From the NCBI GenBank assembly GCA_020466095.1, contig CM035809.1:24179942-24243941 (forward strand): a DNA stretch of 64,000 nucleotides, read 5' to 3'. The position numbers and the translations under genes are program-made. The DNA is from Chlorops oryzae (taxonomy: Eukaryota; Arthropoda; Insecta; Diptera; Chloropidae). Of the stretch, positions 1 through 12,970 are shown piece after piece. The notes beneath the pieces are model-generated. The model did not search any database, was not told the origin of the DNA, and saw only the letters and a program-made list of their open reading frames with translations. Each line of letters opens with the position of its first letter. Position 1 is the stretch's first letter.

Positions 1-890
1 TTATTTCTTTGAAATTTGAACAATCTGAATCCAATAATAGAAGAAGTCATAAGTAAACTTCGGACATAATTTCTGTTCAATTCGAGGTCTACTTCTGGAA
101 CTCTGGCCACTTGAATAAGTCTGAATTAGCGCATAATCTCCGCTTGCCTAATTGTTTATGCCAAAAATTTTATAGACTAAGTCCTTGGAATCGAAAATCT
201 GATTCTAAAGAAAATTCAAATATCTCTCCACAATATATCCACCTATCAACTATCACTCATTTCAATTGTTTTATTGTAATCTTTTTTTTTTTGTATTTTT
301 TTTCTAATTTTAAAATTTTTCTAACGAAATTTTTCAATTGAAATACAAAATTTGTTTTTCCCGTCGGCTTCAAAAATTCTTGTGGACCTGTTTCTAAAGA
401 CTCTTTCGAAGAATTTTTGAGTATGTATATAATAAATTGAGTCGTGTAGATATAGTATTCATGCTGCTAATGAACACAGTACAGTTGAGACTCGAAAATT
501 CGAACCTATATCATTTGAATTTTCTATAACTCGAACTGGATCAGGTGGTAATATCATTCATACAGAAGAAGTGTATTGCCTCAGAAGGGGCCTATTTTGA
601 AGGGGATATAATAAATTTAGATGACTGATAAGTTTTTTGTGTTTTATTTCAAATTACCGGGTACTTATTTGACAGAGTACTAGATGGAGAGTTACATAAA
701 ATGCTTCAACTTTAAACCACCAAAAGTCCAAAAATTCTTGTGATGAATTTTATTCGTTTTAAAGAATTTTGACTGTATTTTAATCAGGTCTGTTCAATTC
801 TCATTAAGATTAATAATCAAAAAACATATTTTAAAAGATTTTATTTAACTTCAATTGCATTAATATATGTATGTCCTGGAACCTTGAATT
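1..890. other. AT-rich intergenic DNA, no gene seen
   Basis: I see no coding signal here. About 470-565 carries a fragment resembling the TA-flanked MITE at 896-1067 (shared 'CTATAACTCGAACTGGATC' core), without its ends. Confidence 0.6.
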
Positions 891-895
891 GAATA

Positions 896-1067
896 CAGTC
901 AAACTTCCATAACTTGAACTTGTACAACTCGAATTCTCTATAACTCGAACTGGATCGGGTAGCAGTAACGAATACGTTACAAACAATTTCGGTTCCCTAA
1001 CCCGAAGTCTCTATAACTTGAACTATTTTTTTGAATAATGGTGGTTCGAGCTATGGAAGTTTGACTG
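896..1067. mobile_element. TA-flanked MITE (pogo/Tigger-like ends)
   Basis: A 172-bp element whose termini are inverted repeats: it begins CAGTCAAACTTCCATAACT and ends with the reverse complement of nearly the same sequence. TA dinucleotides flank both ends (894-895 and 1068-1069), as expected for a Tc1/mariner-superfamily target duplication. It has no coding capacity. A second, 156-bp copy lies at 15459-15614. The assignment to the pogo/Tigger branch rests only on the CAGT start and the TA site. Confidence 0.75.
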
Positions 1068-1529
1068 TATATCATCCACTTCTACTGAACCTATCGAGAT
1101 TAAATTGGGCACACATAAGTATTTAATTTAATCCTCAATCAGTAGGTATTAATCTGTTTTCTTGAAATTTTTAATTATTTGTCATGAAGATTGCCAAATA
1201 ATTGTGAAATCATTCAGTCCATTTGAGGCAGTCGAAATTTTAGTTACCCCAAAATAATTCGAAAAATAATTCTAATTAAATTTAAATTTTTTTTTGGATT
1301 ACTTTTTCATTTATTTCGCTTTGCATTTTAATTTAAATATGAATTTTTCCTTTTGATTTTAATTCCAATTAAATTGAAATAAAAAATAATTTAATATTAT
1401 TGAAATATAACCGAAATTATTTGTTAATTAGTTTTGAAGTATTTTAAATTCTTTCATTGATATAAAAGAATGCCGTGTAATTTTCATTTTTCTGGAAGCC
1501 TTAGTCATAAGTTATTCGCCACATACATA
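1068..1529. other. AT-rich intergenic DNA, nothing identified
   Basis: Very AT-rich with homopolymer runs and AATT-type motifs. There is no gene or structured repeat that I can support. Confidence 0.5.
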
Positions 1530-1570
1530 TATAAAATAAATATAAATAATTATAATAATAATAATTAATA

Positions 1571-1607
<37 letters not shown>

Positions 1608-1656
1608 TATAAATAATAATAATAATAATAATAATAAAAATATAATAATAATAATA

Positions 1657-1689
<33 letters not shown>

Positions 1690-1845
1690 TAAGGTCCCTC
1701 AACAAATATGAATGGGTAGAACATAAAATATAAAATAATAATAAAAATAAATAAAATAATAATAATATAAAATAATAATAATAATAAAATAATATAATAT
1801 TAAAAATAATAATAAAATATAATAATAATAATAATGAATAATAAC
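1530..1845. repeat. (TAA/ATA)n microsatellite tract
   Basis: Long runs of AAT/ATA trinucleotides, interrupted around 1692-1725 by a short unique segment. The antisense Leu/Ile/Tyr-only reading frames here are artefacts of the repeat. Confidence 0.9.
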
Positions 1846-1966
1846 AATAATCATTACATCAAGACCTATTGTAGAAATGTAATATGTGTATACAAAGAGA
1901 CAGTCGAACATATAACCAATCGGATGCCCAATCATAAGAGGAACTCAGTACACGCAGAGACACGAT

Positions 1967-2421
1967 TTGGTAGCTAAAATTATACACCGAGAACTCATGC
2001 AAACACGATTAAAAGTTAATATAGCCGAACAATACTATCAGTATGATCCAGAGACTATAAAAGAAAATGAAAACCACCTTATATATTGGAACAGAACAAT
2101 ATATACAGACAGGGAAATACAAAACAATCGGCCGGATATAACCATTGTAGACAAAACGAACAAGAACAAATATTCTCTAAATCTTGGCACTGGAAGTATG
2201 TAGAGAAAATTGAGAAATATTTACCCCTATGTCAAGAGGTAAAGAGGATATGGGGCCGAAACACTGTGAAAACAATACCATTTGTGATATCGGCAACAGG
2301 AATCCTGCACAAAACATTTGTAAGAAACTTAGGAGAGGTGGGTTTAAACAAAACTACCCACTATGACATCCAGAAAGCAGTTTTTTTTGAAAACATGTTA
2401 TATAGTCAGAAGATTCCTTAA
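1967..2421 (+). pseudogene. Decayed non-LTR retrotransposon ORF2 C-terminus
   Basis: Two overlapping plus-strand frames together read as the region that follows the reverse transcriptase in many insect LINE-type ORF2 proteins. The first frame carries an 'NRPDITIVDK' segment. After a frameshift near 2190 the second frame carries 'EKYLPLCQEVKRIWG' followed by 'TIPFVISATGIL'. The frameshift and the missing upstream part show that it is a dead fragment. Family assignment is from remembered motif resemblance, so the clade is left open. Confidence 0.6.
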
Positions 2422-2429
2422 CCTAAATA

Positions 2430-4090
2430 AAAGGAAAACTACAAACACCACAGATTCTCCGCAGGGGCATTGCCATGAGTAATGACGGGTGTTACGACCC
2501 CGCGGACCCTAGTACAGGATGAATGAGGTAGATATGAACGAGGTAGAAACAAACAAGAGAGTAGGAATAAACAATAGAGTTATAGACAATATAACATAAA
2601 TAATAGTAATAATAATAATAAGTTCTGATTCTTTATAAAAAGTGTCAAAATAGAAGAAAGGAAAAGTCAATTCAAGGAATAGGTCTTCCCAAACTATCTT
2701 AGAAAGGTCCAATTCTTGAAGGCAGAACCCAAAAGCCAAAAGAAAAGAGACTTCAAAGACCCGATGAAAGTAATTTAAGCTAATCATTGATTTATTCCAT
2801 CGATATTCAGCCATTAATACCCACTCGCATTTCAAATTCTATATCCAACTCCCACATTTTTCCCAAATGATCTTGCCATTTTGATCTCTATTTTGAAGAT
2901 CTATCCATCAAAACATGTTTTTATATTCTTATTTTCCTCTCAAAACTCTCCAATTTCCGTTTCATCTTCATTTCTTCTCACTTCAAGCCTCGATTCCACT
3001 ACTTGAACTACTCGTTTTCGCTTCCCAAATAACTTCATCGCACCACCCATTAAGAAAAGTTCCCCGCTCCAGTAAGCCTTAGCCTTAGCCTTATGCACCT
3101 TTCATGCAAGCCGTCAAAGTCGTTCCTTCTTTTTTTTATTTTTTGGCGGCAACTGGCACTACCAAAGTCGAAACATCCTCATAACACATCTTCCTGCTGC
3201 AATAAATAAAGTCAGAAAAGCACTAACAGCCAAAACCGACAAAACCCGACAATCATTCGGACAGACAAACAGACAGGCTAGCGAGACGCGAGAGACAGCG
3301 AGGCTAGCGGACGGACCCGTACGTCAATACAAAGCAAAGCAACAGACAAATTGAGCCACTCCGAAGTGCATTAAAGCCGACGTCAGCGTTACGATCGCAA
3401 GGAAAGAATTAACAACTCGAACGGTGGCTTCGGAATCCAGTTTTGCATATTCAAAGTTTTGTACCGCAATGCGGCTGGAAAAAATTTCGGGGGTCGATCG
3501 GAAATAAAATAAGTCTTAAAGTTTCTTGAAGTCCATATTTTTGATTTTTTTTTAGGTACTGTCTTTATGATGGTTGCTTTCTTTGCCCCCTTTTTCCCCA
3601 TGCCAAAGATGACACCCAGTTTAATGATTCCCTTGGACGGAGACCTTTTCTTAACCCAGTGTACTCTCTCCTTGCGGACACCCCTCTTAAACGGATAATT
3701 TTTTGGAATGCTCTGGTATTCCTGCTTCTAGAATAGTTTCCTTTTAAGGGGACACCTCTTATAGGCAGACATATTGTTCGGTTCCATAGGTGTCAGCTGT
3801 AATTTATTTGCTTGGAATATTTGCCAAGAGGATATTGCCCTTCAAAAGGCCTGTAGATCGGGAGGGAACTAGAGGAGTACTTTTCCCAAAGCACATATGT
3901 CCTTCGGGGACCTTGGAGTCTTAAGCAGATGTGCCGGAAGCTAGCCTATGATTTTTATTTTGGTTCCTGAATCTGAAATTTTTCGCTATGTTACAGTCCA
4001 TCAATAAACACAAGTCCATTAAAGGTCCGCTATCATATATATACATATAATTTTTCCCAATTATTTGTGGTTCTTTTGAATAACTTAAAC
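2430..4090. other. Intergenic DNA, no gene seen
   Basis: Short ORFs here show no protein-like composition. I see nothing that supports a gene or RNA. Confidence 0.5.
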
Positions 4091-4093
4091 AGG

Positions 4094-4314
4094 CCGATTC
4101 TGAATATTCCCGGGGAACGAATTCACTGGGAATTTACTTTTTTCGAGAGTAAACTTCTTTTTTTTTAATATTTTGTGGAAGAAATTTGATGGGGAATTGG
4201 TATTTGACCCATACCCATAATTTTCCTTACCCTATCTATTTAAAAGGGGAGTATTTTAGTCTCGAGAAAAGTGAATTCCCCGGGAATTCGTTCCCCGGGA
4301 ATATTCAGAACCGG
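4094..4314. mobile_element. Long-TIR foldback/MITE
   Basis: About 220 bp with inverted ends of about 35 bp. Each arm contains TTCTGAATATTCCCGGGG followed by AACGAATTC in opposite orientation, and both arms are GC-rich inside AT-rich DNA. The spacer is AT-rich and noncoding. A solo end of the same family occurs at about 6067-6097. The exact outer border and target duplication are not clear. Confidence 0.7.
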
Positions 4315-4319
4315 TCTGA

Positions 4320-6800
4320 AAGAAAACCCCGACTACTTCCCTGATTAGTTTCTCAAAAGCATCCATCTTAACTGACTGAATTAACTCCTATTAAGTCTAT
4401 AACTTCTTTTGAGACCCACTTACAACTTAATTCTCCCAATCATTTCTTTAGTCCAATCACTGTCGGGTATCCTTCGTTAATTTTCGACCGACCGACGTGA
4501 CCCATCCAAGTGTGCTCTATCCTCTTTTTTCTTGCCTTTTTCTTCTCACTTTATGTTGTTTTTTTTTATTTACTCCGATTTAAAAAAGGCGCCCCTTTTA
4601 GTGACAAATTATTAACGATCAATTCATTTCGCCGCACTTCACCTTTGCCTGTGTTTTTACTAATGGTCTTGAATTTAATGCGGAGACCCTTTTAACCTTT
4701 TTTATTGAGAGATTTTTATTGGTCTTGATGCTTTTATACCAAATAAGATGAAAAAAAAAAATGTTTCTTTCTTTTGGTTGAGGTGATTTTTCTTCGGATG
4801 TTTTTCTTCTTCTTTGCAACTTGATTCTCCTTCTTTGATTCCCTGTCCATTCATGCTCATTTTGGTGGAATTCTTCAGTGCACATCCCGATCTGGGGACA
4901 CCTCTCTTGAAATGTTGACAGTTTTTTGTGTTTTTTCTAAATATTCTTTTTTTTTATTCTATTTTCTCGATTTTGGATTTAATTTTTTTTTGAAGTGACC
5001 GCACTCGAAACTGGTCCACACGATCCATCCACACAACTTGAGAGAGAGTGCGCGCGCTCTTCTTTGATCCAGTGATCCCTTTCCTTACGTGGTTGTTACT
5101 GTTGGTGGTGGCGTCATTATGAACGCGTGGTCAAGTTGAGTAACATGCCGTATACACATTCATTTGGAGATCTTCGCGCAGATATCGATCGGAGTTTTTG
5201 TCGTTCTTTTTTTTTTGTCTATCTTCAATATTTGTCCCGATTCGGATGAGATTGTTGGTGTGAACGAAGGCAATAGAAATTCGGGCGTTTGAAATAAGTT
5301 TTCTTAATTATTTATTTATATTTATATGATTATTAAAATGCTTGTTAACAGATCATTAAAATCGTTTCATAAAAGTTAATGAGAGGATATTTGATTCGAG
5401 ATTCTCAAGATTTCTCTAAATATGTATTAGAAGCACTTCATGGGGACACAGATAACTATTTCGAAAACATCCTAGTGCTAAATCTGGAAGGCATATTGTG
5501 ATTCTCAAGGGTTGTCCTTGAAGAGCTGCAGGGAGAGAGAGATGAGAGATGAGTTTATTAACACAAAGAACTTATGTGAGTACCGTCGGCTATAGGAGAT
5601 ATGTATTGCTTTCATTTTGAAGAAAGTTCTCCAAAGCTGGTCCTCAGAAGTTCCAAAACAACTTATAAAACCATATCTCCAAGTGATCAAATGGGTTCCG
5701 CGAAATATTGTTTACAAATATTATGTCAATTACAACATATTGAGAAGTTTCCGTAAAAACAAGATTTGCTCTGTTATCTTGACTAGTCTAAACAAATGTG
5801 GATATTACACTTCAGCAAACAAATAAAACCAAGTCCAATCCATTTAATTTTTCTTCCATTTAGTGAAAGATCCAGCCCTGAATACTTTAGTCAAACGAAC
5901 ATCTCCTTGGATCAAGCAACTTTTATTACTTCGAATCTGACGATTTATATTTTAGATAAACCCCATTGGGCGGAAATCTCTTTAAAAAAAACATAATACC
6001 GGTTCCTTGGGTGTCCCTTTACTCAGTGTGTATCAAATGGAAGAGTTTTTCAAATCCACTGGCAAAAATTCCCCGTGAATATTCAGAATCGGGCTGGTTG
6101 TAAAAGCCTTGCACCTTGCTTTCTGTGTGGGCTCTGGCTCCTCAACGGACAGGGGTATATGAAATGGAGAATTGATTGAGCGTTTCTCACGAATTGCATT
6201 AGGACCTTCAAAGTTTTTGAAGTAAGCTCAAGGCCCCCTTCCTTCAAAATGACTATAGTTAACAATTATTTCATCATTTTAGAAGGATTTTTAAGACTTA
6301 CATTTGATTGATCAATCCTGTATATCCGGATCCGGAAAGTACAACTAAAATCGAGCTCTAATGCTTGACAGTAGGATCATGAACAACAGTGACGAGAGCT
6401 AAGATACTAAATTTTTCTACATACATATATGGAAACTTTTATCTATTAAATGAAAAGAAATTTATTGAACCAGGGAAGTTGTTCATCAGAAGGTTTTGAT
6501 CCATCTCTGAGGCAAGAGTTTTATCTTCCATCAAACCAAATGAATACCTAGAAGAACTGTTTTTTACGACGCCCGTAGATAGGAATTTCGGATTCGGAGA
6601 AAGTTTTTTCTTGGGGTTCCCTTGAATATTATATAAAAAGCAAAGAAAAAAGAAGGTCCTCTGATAGCCACAGAGATATTAAAAAATTTGGTGCCCCCAA
6701 GAAGAAACCAGATAATTTAAAATGAATGTAAGTGAGAACTCTTCTTGTTCCTCTTGCGTATTTAAATGTCCCGGCCTATCCCGAGATCCAGTTTCTCCAT
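4320..6800. other. Intergenic DNA, mostly featureless
   Basis: No convincing gene. It contains only short spurious ORFs and the solo MITE end near 6067-6097 (same family as 4094-4314). Confidence 0.5.
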
Positions 6801-6823
6801 TTTTTTCTATCGGATGCATCATC

Positions 6824-6975
6824 TCAGGTTAGTCCTACAGCATCGAGGTCCCATTTTACTGCGCCCATCCAAAGCTGTTTCGGGCGCCCTCGATTTCTGC
6901 AACCTTGAATTTCCAGAGCGTAGCCAAAGTCTCCTCATTTGATCTCAGGACGTGTCCATACCAGAGTAGCCTTGC
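6824..6975 (-). pseudogene. RTE-like LINE C-terminal fragment, frameshifted
   Basis: On the minus strand one frame reads 'LWYGHVLRSNEETL'. After a one-base shift the next frame reads 'YALEIQGCRNRGRPKQLW' and continues to '...KWDLDAVGLT' and a stop. The WYGHVLR... RGRP..LW... V..DL.AVGL pattern is the familiar extreme C-terminus of RTE-type and related LINE polyproteins. The frameshift and the lack of any upstream RT domain make it a dead remnant. Confidence 0.7.
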
Positions 6976-6979
6976 TTCC

Positions 6980-9410
6980 TGAATTTCCCAATAATCGGCG
7001 CAACTCCATAACGGCTACGGATGTCCTGATTTGGAACATGATCAAGACGTACGTGAGACCTCTATAGTTTCGAAAAGAACGACAGAAAGAAAGATCATCT
7101 AAATTCTTTGAAGGAAATCCCTCGGAAGTTTTGTGCGCCTGCTGGGAGTTCGGACCGGAGAAAAACATCTATCTTCCTCTTACGTTCTCTCTCTCTTTCT
7201 CTGTACAGGGCTTTCTTCAATACATACATCCCTCAACCTTCTTATTTTATTTCATCTTCTCCCTCTGATGAGCTTTTCGAGTTCCTCGATTGAATTTAAC
7301 TAAAAATATCTGCCCCATCAGTCGCAATTGCGCTATTTCGATCATCTGTACGGGCATCTGGTCGCGATTTTTGTATTTCATCGGCCATTACCAACTTTTG
7401 TAAATCATCGTTTTAATTTTCTGGATAAGATAAAAGCAGATATTTTGAAGTGAATTTTTCCATTTTTCCCCCTCAATTCTTTTCCAGTTTTTTCCTTTCT
7501 TTCTTTCGATTTTATGATTTTTTCTTATAACGCACTAATTGCTTTCGATTGCATATAAGATTAAAAACCATTGTTGATCTGGCATTTCTGTTGAATTCGG
7601 CTGTACCGACAGCTAATTGATTTGGTTCGCTGTACGAAGTCTGTTTTGAAAATAGAGTGGGCATCCGAAAATTAAAAGAAAATTCTTATTGTTGTCCACT
7701 TGAGATTTTTGGGAAAATCATCTTTTAGGAGAAAATTTGAAAATTTGTTGAAAATATTTTAAGACACCATTAAAGCTTGATTTTGATAAGGACATTTGCT
7801 TTCCTAAGAGAGAGGAGAGAAATATAGATTCTATCGATTTGGCTTTCTTATCAAGCCGTCTCAAGAGGCTGATGAGGTTGGATATAAGGTCGTTATATTC
7901 AGATTACCCTAAGAACACCTCCATGGTTAGGGAAATTTCTTTGAATAATTTATGCCACATTATGGGGGTCTTCAATTAGAATATATGGGGATTTGACTGT
8001 CTATCATGAGTACCTCTGAGGTATGAATTTTAATATTGGAAACAATTTTTTTTTACACTGTTATATCTTTGCCAAGAGCTCGTAATCAATGTCTAAAGAA
8101 GTCCCTAAAAAATCTTACTCAATAACATGAGCAAATGGACATAATTACAACCCAGAGAACCATTTTCGGAGTATAAATGGACTCCTAAGGACACTCTTCG
8201 AAGTAGTGCTTACGGAGTCTTTTAAGGAAGGACTCAAAAAACAACACCTAGGAATGCTAAGGGACACTAAAGCAGTCTACTTTAAAACCCATAACTGAAA
8301 AATAGAGTCCATAAGGATTCCTTCTGGATTATCTAAAGCAACATTCTAGGATGGAATGATAAATTTGAGATCGTGAAAGGTAAAATTTTACCATGTAAGA
8401 CTCCGTGCTTATTTTCTCTGGAAAAACGCTCGTTTCGAGCTGCTGTCGGAGCGTCTTTAGGAGCATTTGCGCTCCGGAAAAGTTGTCTTTGGAGTACTTT
8501 GGTTGGTTGGGAAGAAGGAACAGATTTTCCTTCAAATTCCTGCGGTGATCTCAAATTTTCCAGTATTAATACCTCCCAAACCCTGTCAAATATTCCATAA
8601 ATCGACTGTTCCCATACAGGAGCTTTCACTGTAGGTACCTAGCGCTCAAATACTTCTTAACCCTTTCCCACTCCAAACGCATTTCAAAACACGTCATTGC
8701 CAAACAAACTATGGACACGAACTTACAAATCCGTCGATCTAAATTTAAAAAAAAAAATATTTTTTAACTCAAATCTTAGATTGCGTTTTGTCACTTTGTG
8801 GAAATAAGGAAAAAAAATTATTAAAAAAAAAAACTCCTCATGCAATTACCACACAACCAGTATCGAAACGCTGGAATTTCAGTCAAAGCCACAAATCACT
8901 GCAGGAGAATTAATTCCAAAAAAAGAAAGGAAAATTAAATAAAAGAATATGAAAAAGGCAAATGCAAAATCCAAGAAATAACGACGTCGATAATGCAAAG
9001 CACGACGCAAAAGATATGAGGCAAGAACGCCATTTAAAGAGCTATCCAAAGAAGCGTAAGAGCTCCACAAGGAACTCCTTCATTTGCGCCATTGCCGGGC
9101 GCTAAGGAATTTCTTGCTCGAGGGCAAGAGAAGGGCATTGAAAGAAAGAAATGCTTTTAAGGCGCATACGTAAATTGAAAGGTATATGGAAGCACAACTA
9201 CGGGTATGGGGAGTTGTCAGGAGCGACAAAGAAAAAAGGCTTGGCTCAAATAAAAAATTCAAAAAAAAAATGAAAAATAAAAACGGCAAAGAAAAAAGGG
9301 CAGTCGGAATGGCAAGTAAAAGCAAAATGGCTGACATTGCATTGGTCATTGCATTGGTGGATGCAAGTGTGGCCAATAAGAATAGCATTTAAGGGAGGTA
9401 TGGGAGCTAA
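6980..9410. other. Intergenic DNA, no gene seen
   Basis: No protein-like ORF and no clear repeat. The segment 9060-9400 is slightly less AT-rich, but its overlapping ORFs on both strands look like chance. Confidence 0.45.
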
Positions 9411-10590
9411 AGTGGAATTGTTAATTTAGTTTTTTAATCTGTAGTTTTTGATGTTATTTTATAAAAAAAATTTGTTTTCATTTTGTTTATTTATTTTATT
9501 CATTTTCATTTTTTTTCATATCTTAAATTTTAATCAATTTTTCATATTAATTAATTGACTTATTTATTTATTAAATTTAATTAATTTATTTATTTTATTT
9601 ATTTAATTTTATTATTTCACTTATAGAATTTTGTTTATTAATTTAATTAATTTATTTATTTTATTTATTTAATTTTATTATTTCACTTATGAATTTTGTT
9701 TATTAATTTAATTAATTTTTTAATTTTATTATTTATTAATTTTATTAATTTTTAATTTTATTATTATTAATTTAATATTTTATTAATATTTTATTTTATT
9801 AATTTTTATTATATTTTATTAATTTTAATTAATTTTATTAATTTATTATTTAATTTTATTAATTTTATTAATTTTATTAATTTTATTAATTTTATTAATT
9901 TTATTAATTTTATTAATTTTATTAATTTTATTAATTTTATTAATTTTATTAATTTTATTAATTTTAATTTAATATTTATTAATTTTATTAATTTTATTAA
10001 TTTTATTAATTTTATTAATTTTATTAATTTTATTAATTTTATTAATTTTATTAATTTTATTAATTTTATTAATTTTATTAATTTTATTAATTTTATTAAT
10101 TTTATTAATTTTATTAATTTTATTAATTTTATTAATTTTATTAATTTTATTAATTTTATTAATTTTATTAATTTTATTAATTTTATTAATTTTATTAATT
10201 TTATTAATTTTATTATTTTATAATTTTATAAATTTTTTAATAATTTTTTATTTTTATTGTTAAAATTAAAGAAATTAAAGAATTTCTATTAAATTTTCTT
10301 ATTAATTAATTAATCAATTACTTAAATAATTAATTTTATTTATGTATTTTTTATACTATTTATTTCATTTACTTTATTTTTGTTTACATATACATTTATA
10401 TATTTATTAATTAATTTATTTATACTAAATTATACAATATTTTATTATTTTTAATTTTTTCATTAATTTTCAAAATTTTTCATTTTTTTAAAATTTGTTT
10501 AATTTTTTAAATAATTTATTTACTTATCTATTTTTTGCTTATCTATGTCTTTTGAAATATTTTTATTCCCAATTTTTTTTAATTTTTATT
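9410..10590. repeat. Extreme AT tract with 9-bp (ATTTTATTA)n array
   Basis: About 1.2 kb of nearly pure A/T upstream of pannier. From about 9848 to 10215 it is an almost perfect tandem array of a 9-bp unit ATTTTATTA, broken once near 9960-9975. The outer parts are degenerate TTTATTTAATT-type repeats. Confidence 0.85.
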
Positions 10591-10851
10591 AATTGGAAAG
10601 CAAACATTTAATTAGAGCCACAAGTGTTCTTTGTTCATATAACTAGCGATGTTATAGCCACCGCTTTGTCATTTTTGTCATAAAAAAAGAATGAAGTGAG
10701 AAGGTCTGACAACCAGGTTCTTCAAGCATTCAATAACAAAAACACATGTCCTTTAAAGATCATTATCATTAGAAGATCATCAAGATCATCAGAACATTCC
10801 TGTCACTGTCTTTCATTTCCCTCTCTCTCTCTCTTTCTCTCTCTCTTCCAG

Positions 10852-11052
10852 TCCGACCAGCATTCGAGCAGTGACGCGATCATAACGAATCATCCAACCG
10901 AACAATTCCAACGTTTCGACGCTTCCTTATATCAGCGTCAAACACAACCGTCGATCGGGACATACCACTACCAACCGATCAGTTGCAACAGCAGCAGCAG
11001 CAGCGGGACCATTTCGCCATCAACCAGAACAACAACACCGTTCAGCACAAAA
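10852..11052 (+). other. pnr: pannier upstream exon part: 5' UTR or alternative N-terminus
   Basis: A strong polypyrimidine tract (CT runs, 10820-10849) ends in an AG acceptor at 10850-10851. From 10852 the frame stays open, in phase with the pannier ATG at 11053, for 67 codons. This fits an exon spliced to an upstream leader, either as 5' UTR or as the extended N-terminus of an alternative isoform. Fly pannier is known to have isoforms that differ at the N-terminus. The upstream partner exon is not visible. A transcript is needed to decide. Confidence 0.5.
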
Positions 11053-12970
11053 ATGTATCACACCAGCGCCGGATATCCAGATCTAAGTGGTGCCACAGGT
11101 GTTGGCGGTGCGTCGGGCGGTGTCGTCTCATCATACCATCAGCAAGCAGCCGCAGCCGCAGCAGCTGTCAACGGACCCGTTTACGTGCCTTCGAACCGTG
11201 CGCTGACCACAAGCCAGTACAATCATGTGGCAGCACATTTCGGAACGGCAGCGGCACAAAACGCCTGGACAACCGATAGCTTTGGAACGACCGCAGGACA
11301 ATTGCCAGCGCAATTTTATACACAAAACGCCGTGATGATGGGCTCATGGCGTGCCGCATACGATCCAACGGGCTTTCAACGCTCATCGCCCTACGATAGT
11401 GCAATGGACTTTCAGTTCGGCGAGGGACGCGAATGCGTGAATTGTGGTGCGATCAGTACGCCATTGTGGCGACGCGACGGAACTGGGCATTATTTGTGCA
11501 ACGCTTGCGGTCTCTATCACAAAATGAACGGCATGAATCGGCCGCTGATCAAGCCAAGCAAGCGATTGGTGAGTGCAGTGAGTAAAGAAAAACTCTAGCT
11601 CAATTTTGTTCAGTGTACTCAAACTTTTTCCTTTCCTCTTTCTATGTTTTTCCCTAACTGACTGATTGATATATGCAGACCGCAACGCGACGCTTGGGAC
11701 TCTGCTGCACGAATTGCGGTACGCGTACAACAACTTTGTGGCGCCGCAATAACGACGGCGAACCCGTTTGCAATGCCTGCGGATTGTACTATAAACTGCA
11801 TGGGGTCAACCGGCCATTGGCAATGCGCAAAGATGGCATACAGACGCGTAAGCGAAAGCCCAAGAAATCCGGCAACAGCAGCGTCGACGGCGGCAGCAAC
11901 AGCAGCAATGGAAAGGACATCAAAGATGAAGGTGAGTTGAAATGAAATGCTGCTCTCTCTCGCTCTTTCTTACATGACATCTCATAGTGATGCCTTTCTT
12001 CTTAGATCTGAAACCCTCAATCGGACTCGATCGTCATAGCTTGTCCGGAAATCTTGTTGCATCATCAGCTGTGCTCAGTGCAAAGCTGCAATCCGATTTG
12101 GGACTGAAAACCGGCGGCAGTAGTAGTTCAATGCATAATTTAAGCAGCCTCAGCAATTCAGCACTACACAGCACACTAAGTCATCATCATATGCATCATC
12201 ATCATCATCCACATCATCCGCATCATCATCATGCTCATTCTCATCTATCGACAGCGAGTGGTGCATCAACGCTACAATCGAATCGACACCAACATTCCAA
12301 TAACCCGCAAACATCATCGTCGTCCGGATCGTCAGCGTCCGTTGCAACATCGGTGATTGCAGCAACGAATTCATTAAATTCCAGTTCACTCTATTCACCG
12401 ACATCATCATCGTCGGGAGCAACATCCGTACATAATTCATCGGTTTTCGGTAGTCATGCAACAAGTTCAAAATATGAGCATTTATTGTCAACATCCAGTG
12501 GTGCGGGTGGCAGCGGTGGTGCTGGTGGCAATACACCAAGCGGGAGCACTTCATCATTACACACGAACACTGGCAACATTTCGGCGAGTACACCAAGTCC
12601 GAGCTATCAACATCATCATGCGACATCGTCGATGCACCATCTATCGCATACGCACAATCATCTGCACCATCATGCAGCGGCAGCACATCATCATGCAGCG
12701 GCTGCAGCAGCAGCAGCGGCAGCAGCAACGCATCATTCCGTCGGTGCGCTCAGTCAGCATGGCTCTGCCGGCAATGGCACTGGCTATGGCAGTGTTAAGA
12801 CCGAAACGGGCTCCACCAATTATGATTATGCCAACAATTGTTACTTCGGAAGCTCGTTCAGTGCTGCCGTCGGCGGAGGCGGTATGCATAGTGCGGCAAG
12901 TGAACTGGCTGCTGGCTATCATCATCAGCATAATGTCATTCAAGCTGCAAAATTGATGGCAACGTCATAG
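11053..12970 (+). CDS. pnr: Pannier, GATA-family zinc-finger transcription factor
   Basis: Exons 11053-11577, 11679-11931 and 12006-12970 join to a 580-residue protein with GT-AG introns of 101 and 74 bp. It has two GATA-type zinc fingers with C-x2-C-x17-C-x2-C spacing: the N-finger at Cys128/131/149/152 and the C-finger at Cys185/188/206/209, followed by a basic tail (RKRKPKK). The N-terminus ([11 protein letters not shown]..., [15 protein letters not shown]) and the C-terminus (ending AAKLMATS) match fly Pannier as I know it. Exon 3 is rich in His, Ser, Gly and Ala runs. In flies Pannier is a nuclear factor that binds GATA sites, patterns dorsal ectoderm, heart and bristles, and is held in check by U-shaped binding to the N-finger. 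I chose the donor at 11578 over the one at 11566 because it restores the family sequence RLVSATATRR. Promoter and leader exons lie upstream and are not resolved. Confidence 0.96.

Noticed and set aside
9080..9392. Overlapping ORFs of 102 and 68 codons on opposite strands
   Set aside because: Low-complexity Phe/Leu and Lys-rich translations with no homologue-like pattern.
12150..12956. Antisense and shifted-frame ORFs (up to 192 codons) across pannier exon 3
   Set aside because: They are shadows of the His/Ser/Ala-rich coding repeats. The sense frame matches Pannier to its C-terminus.
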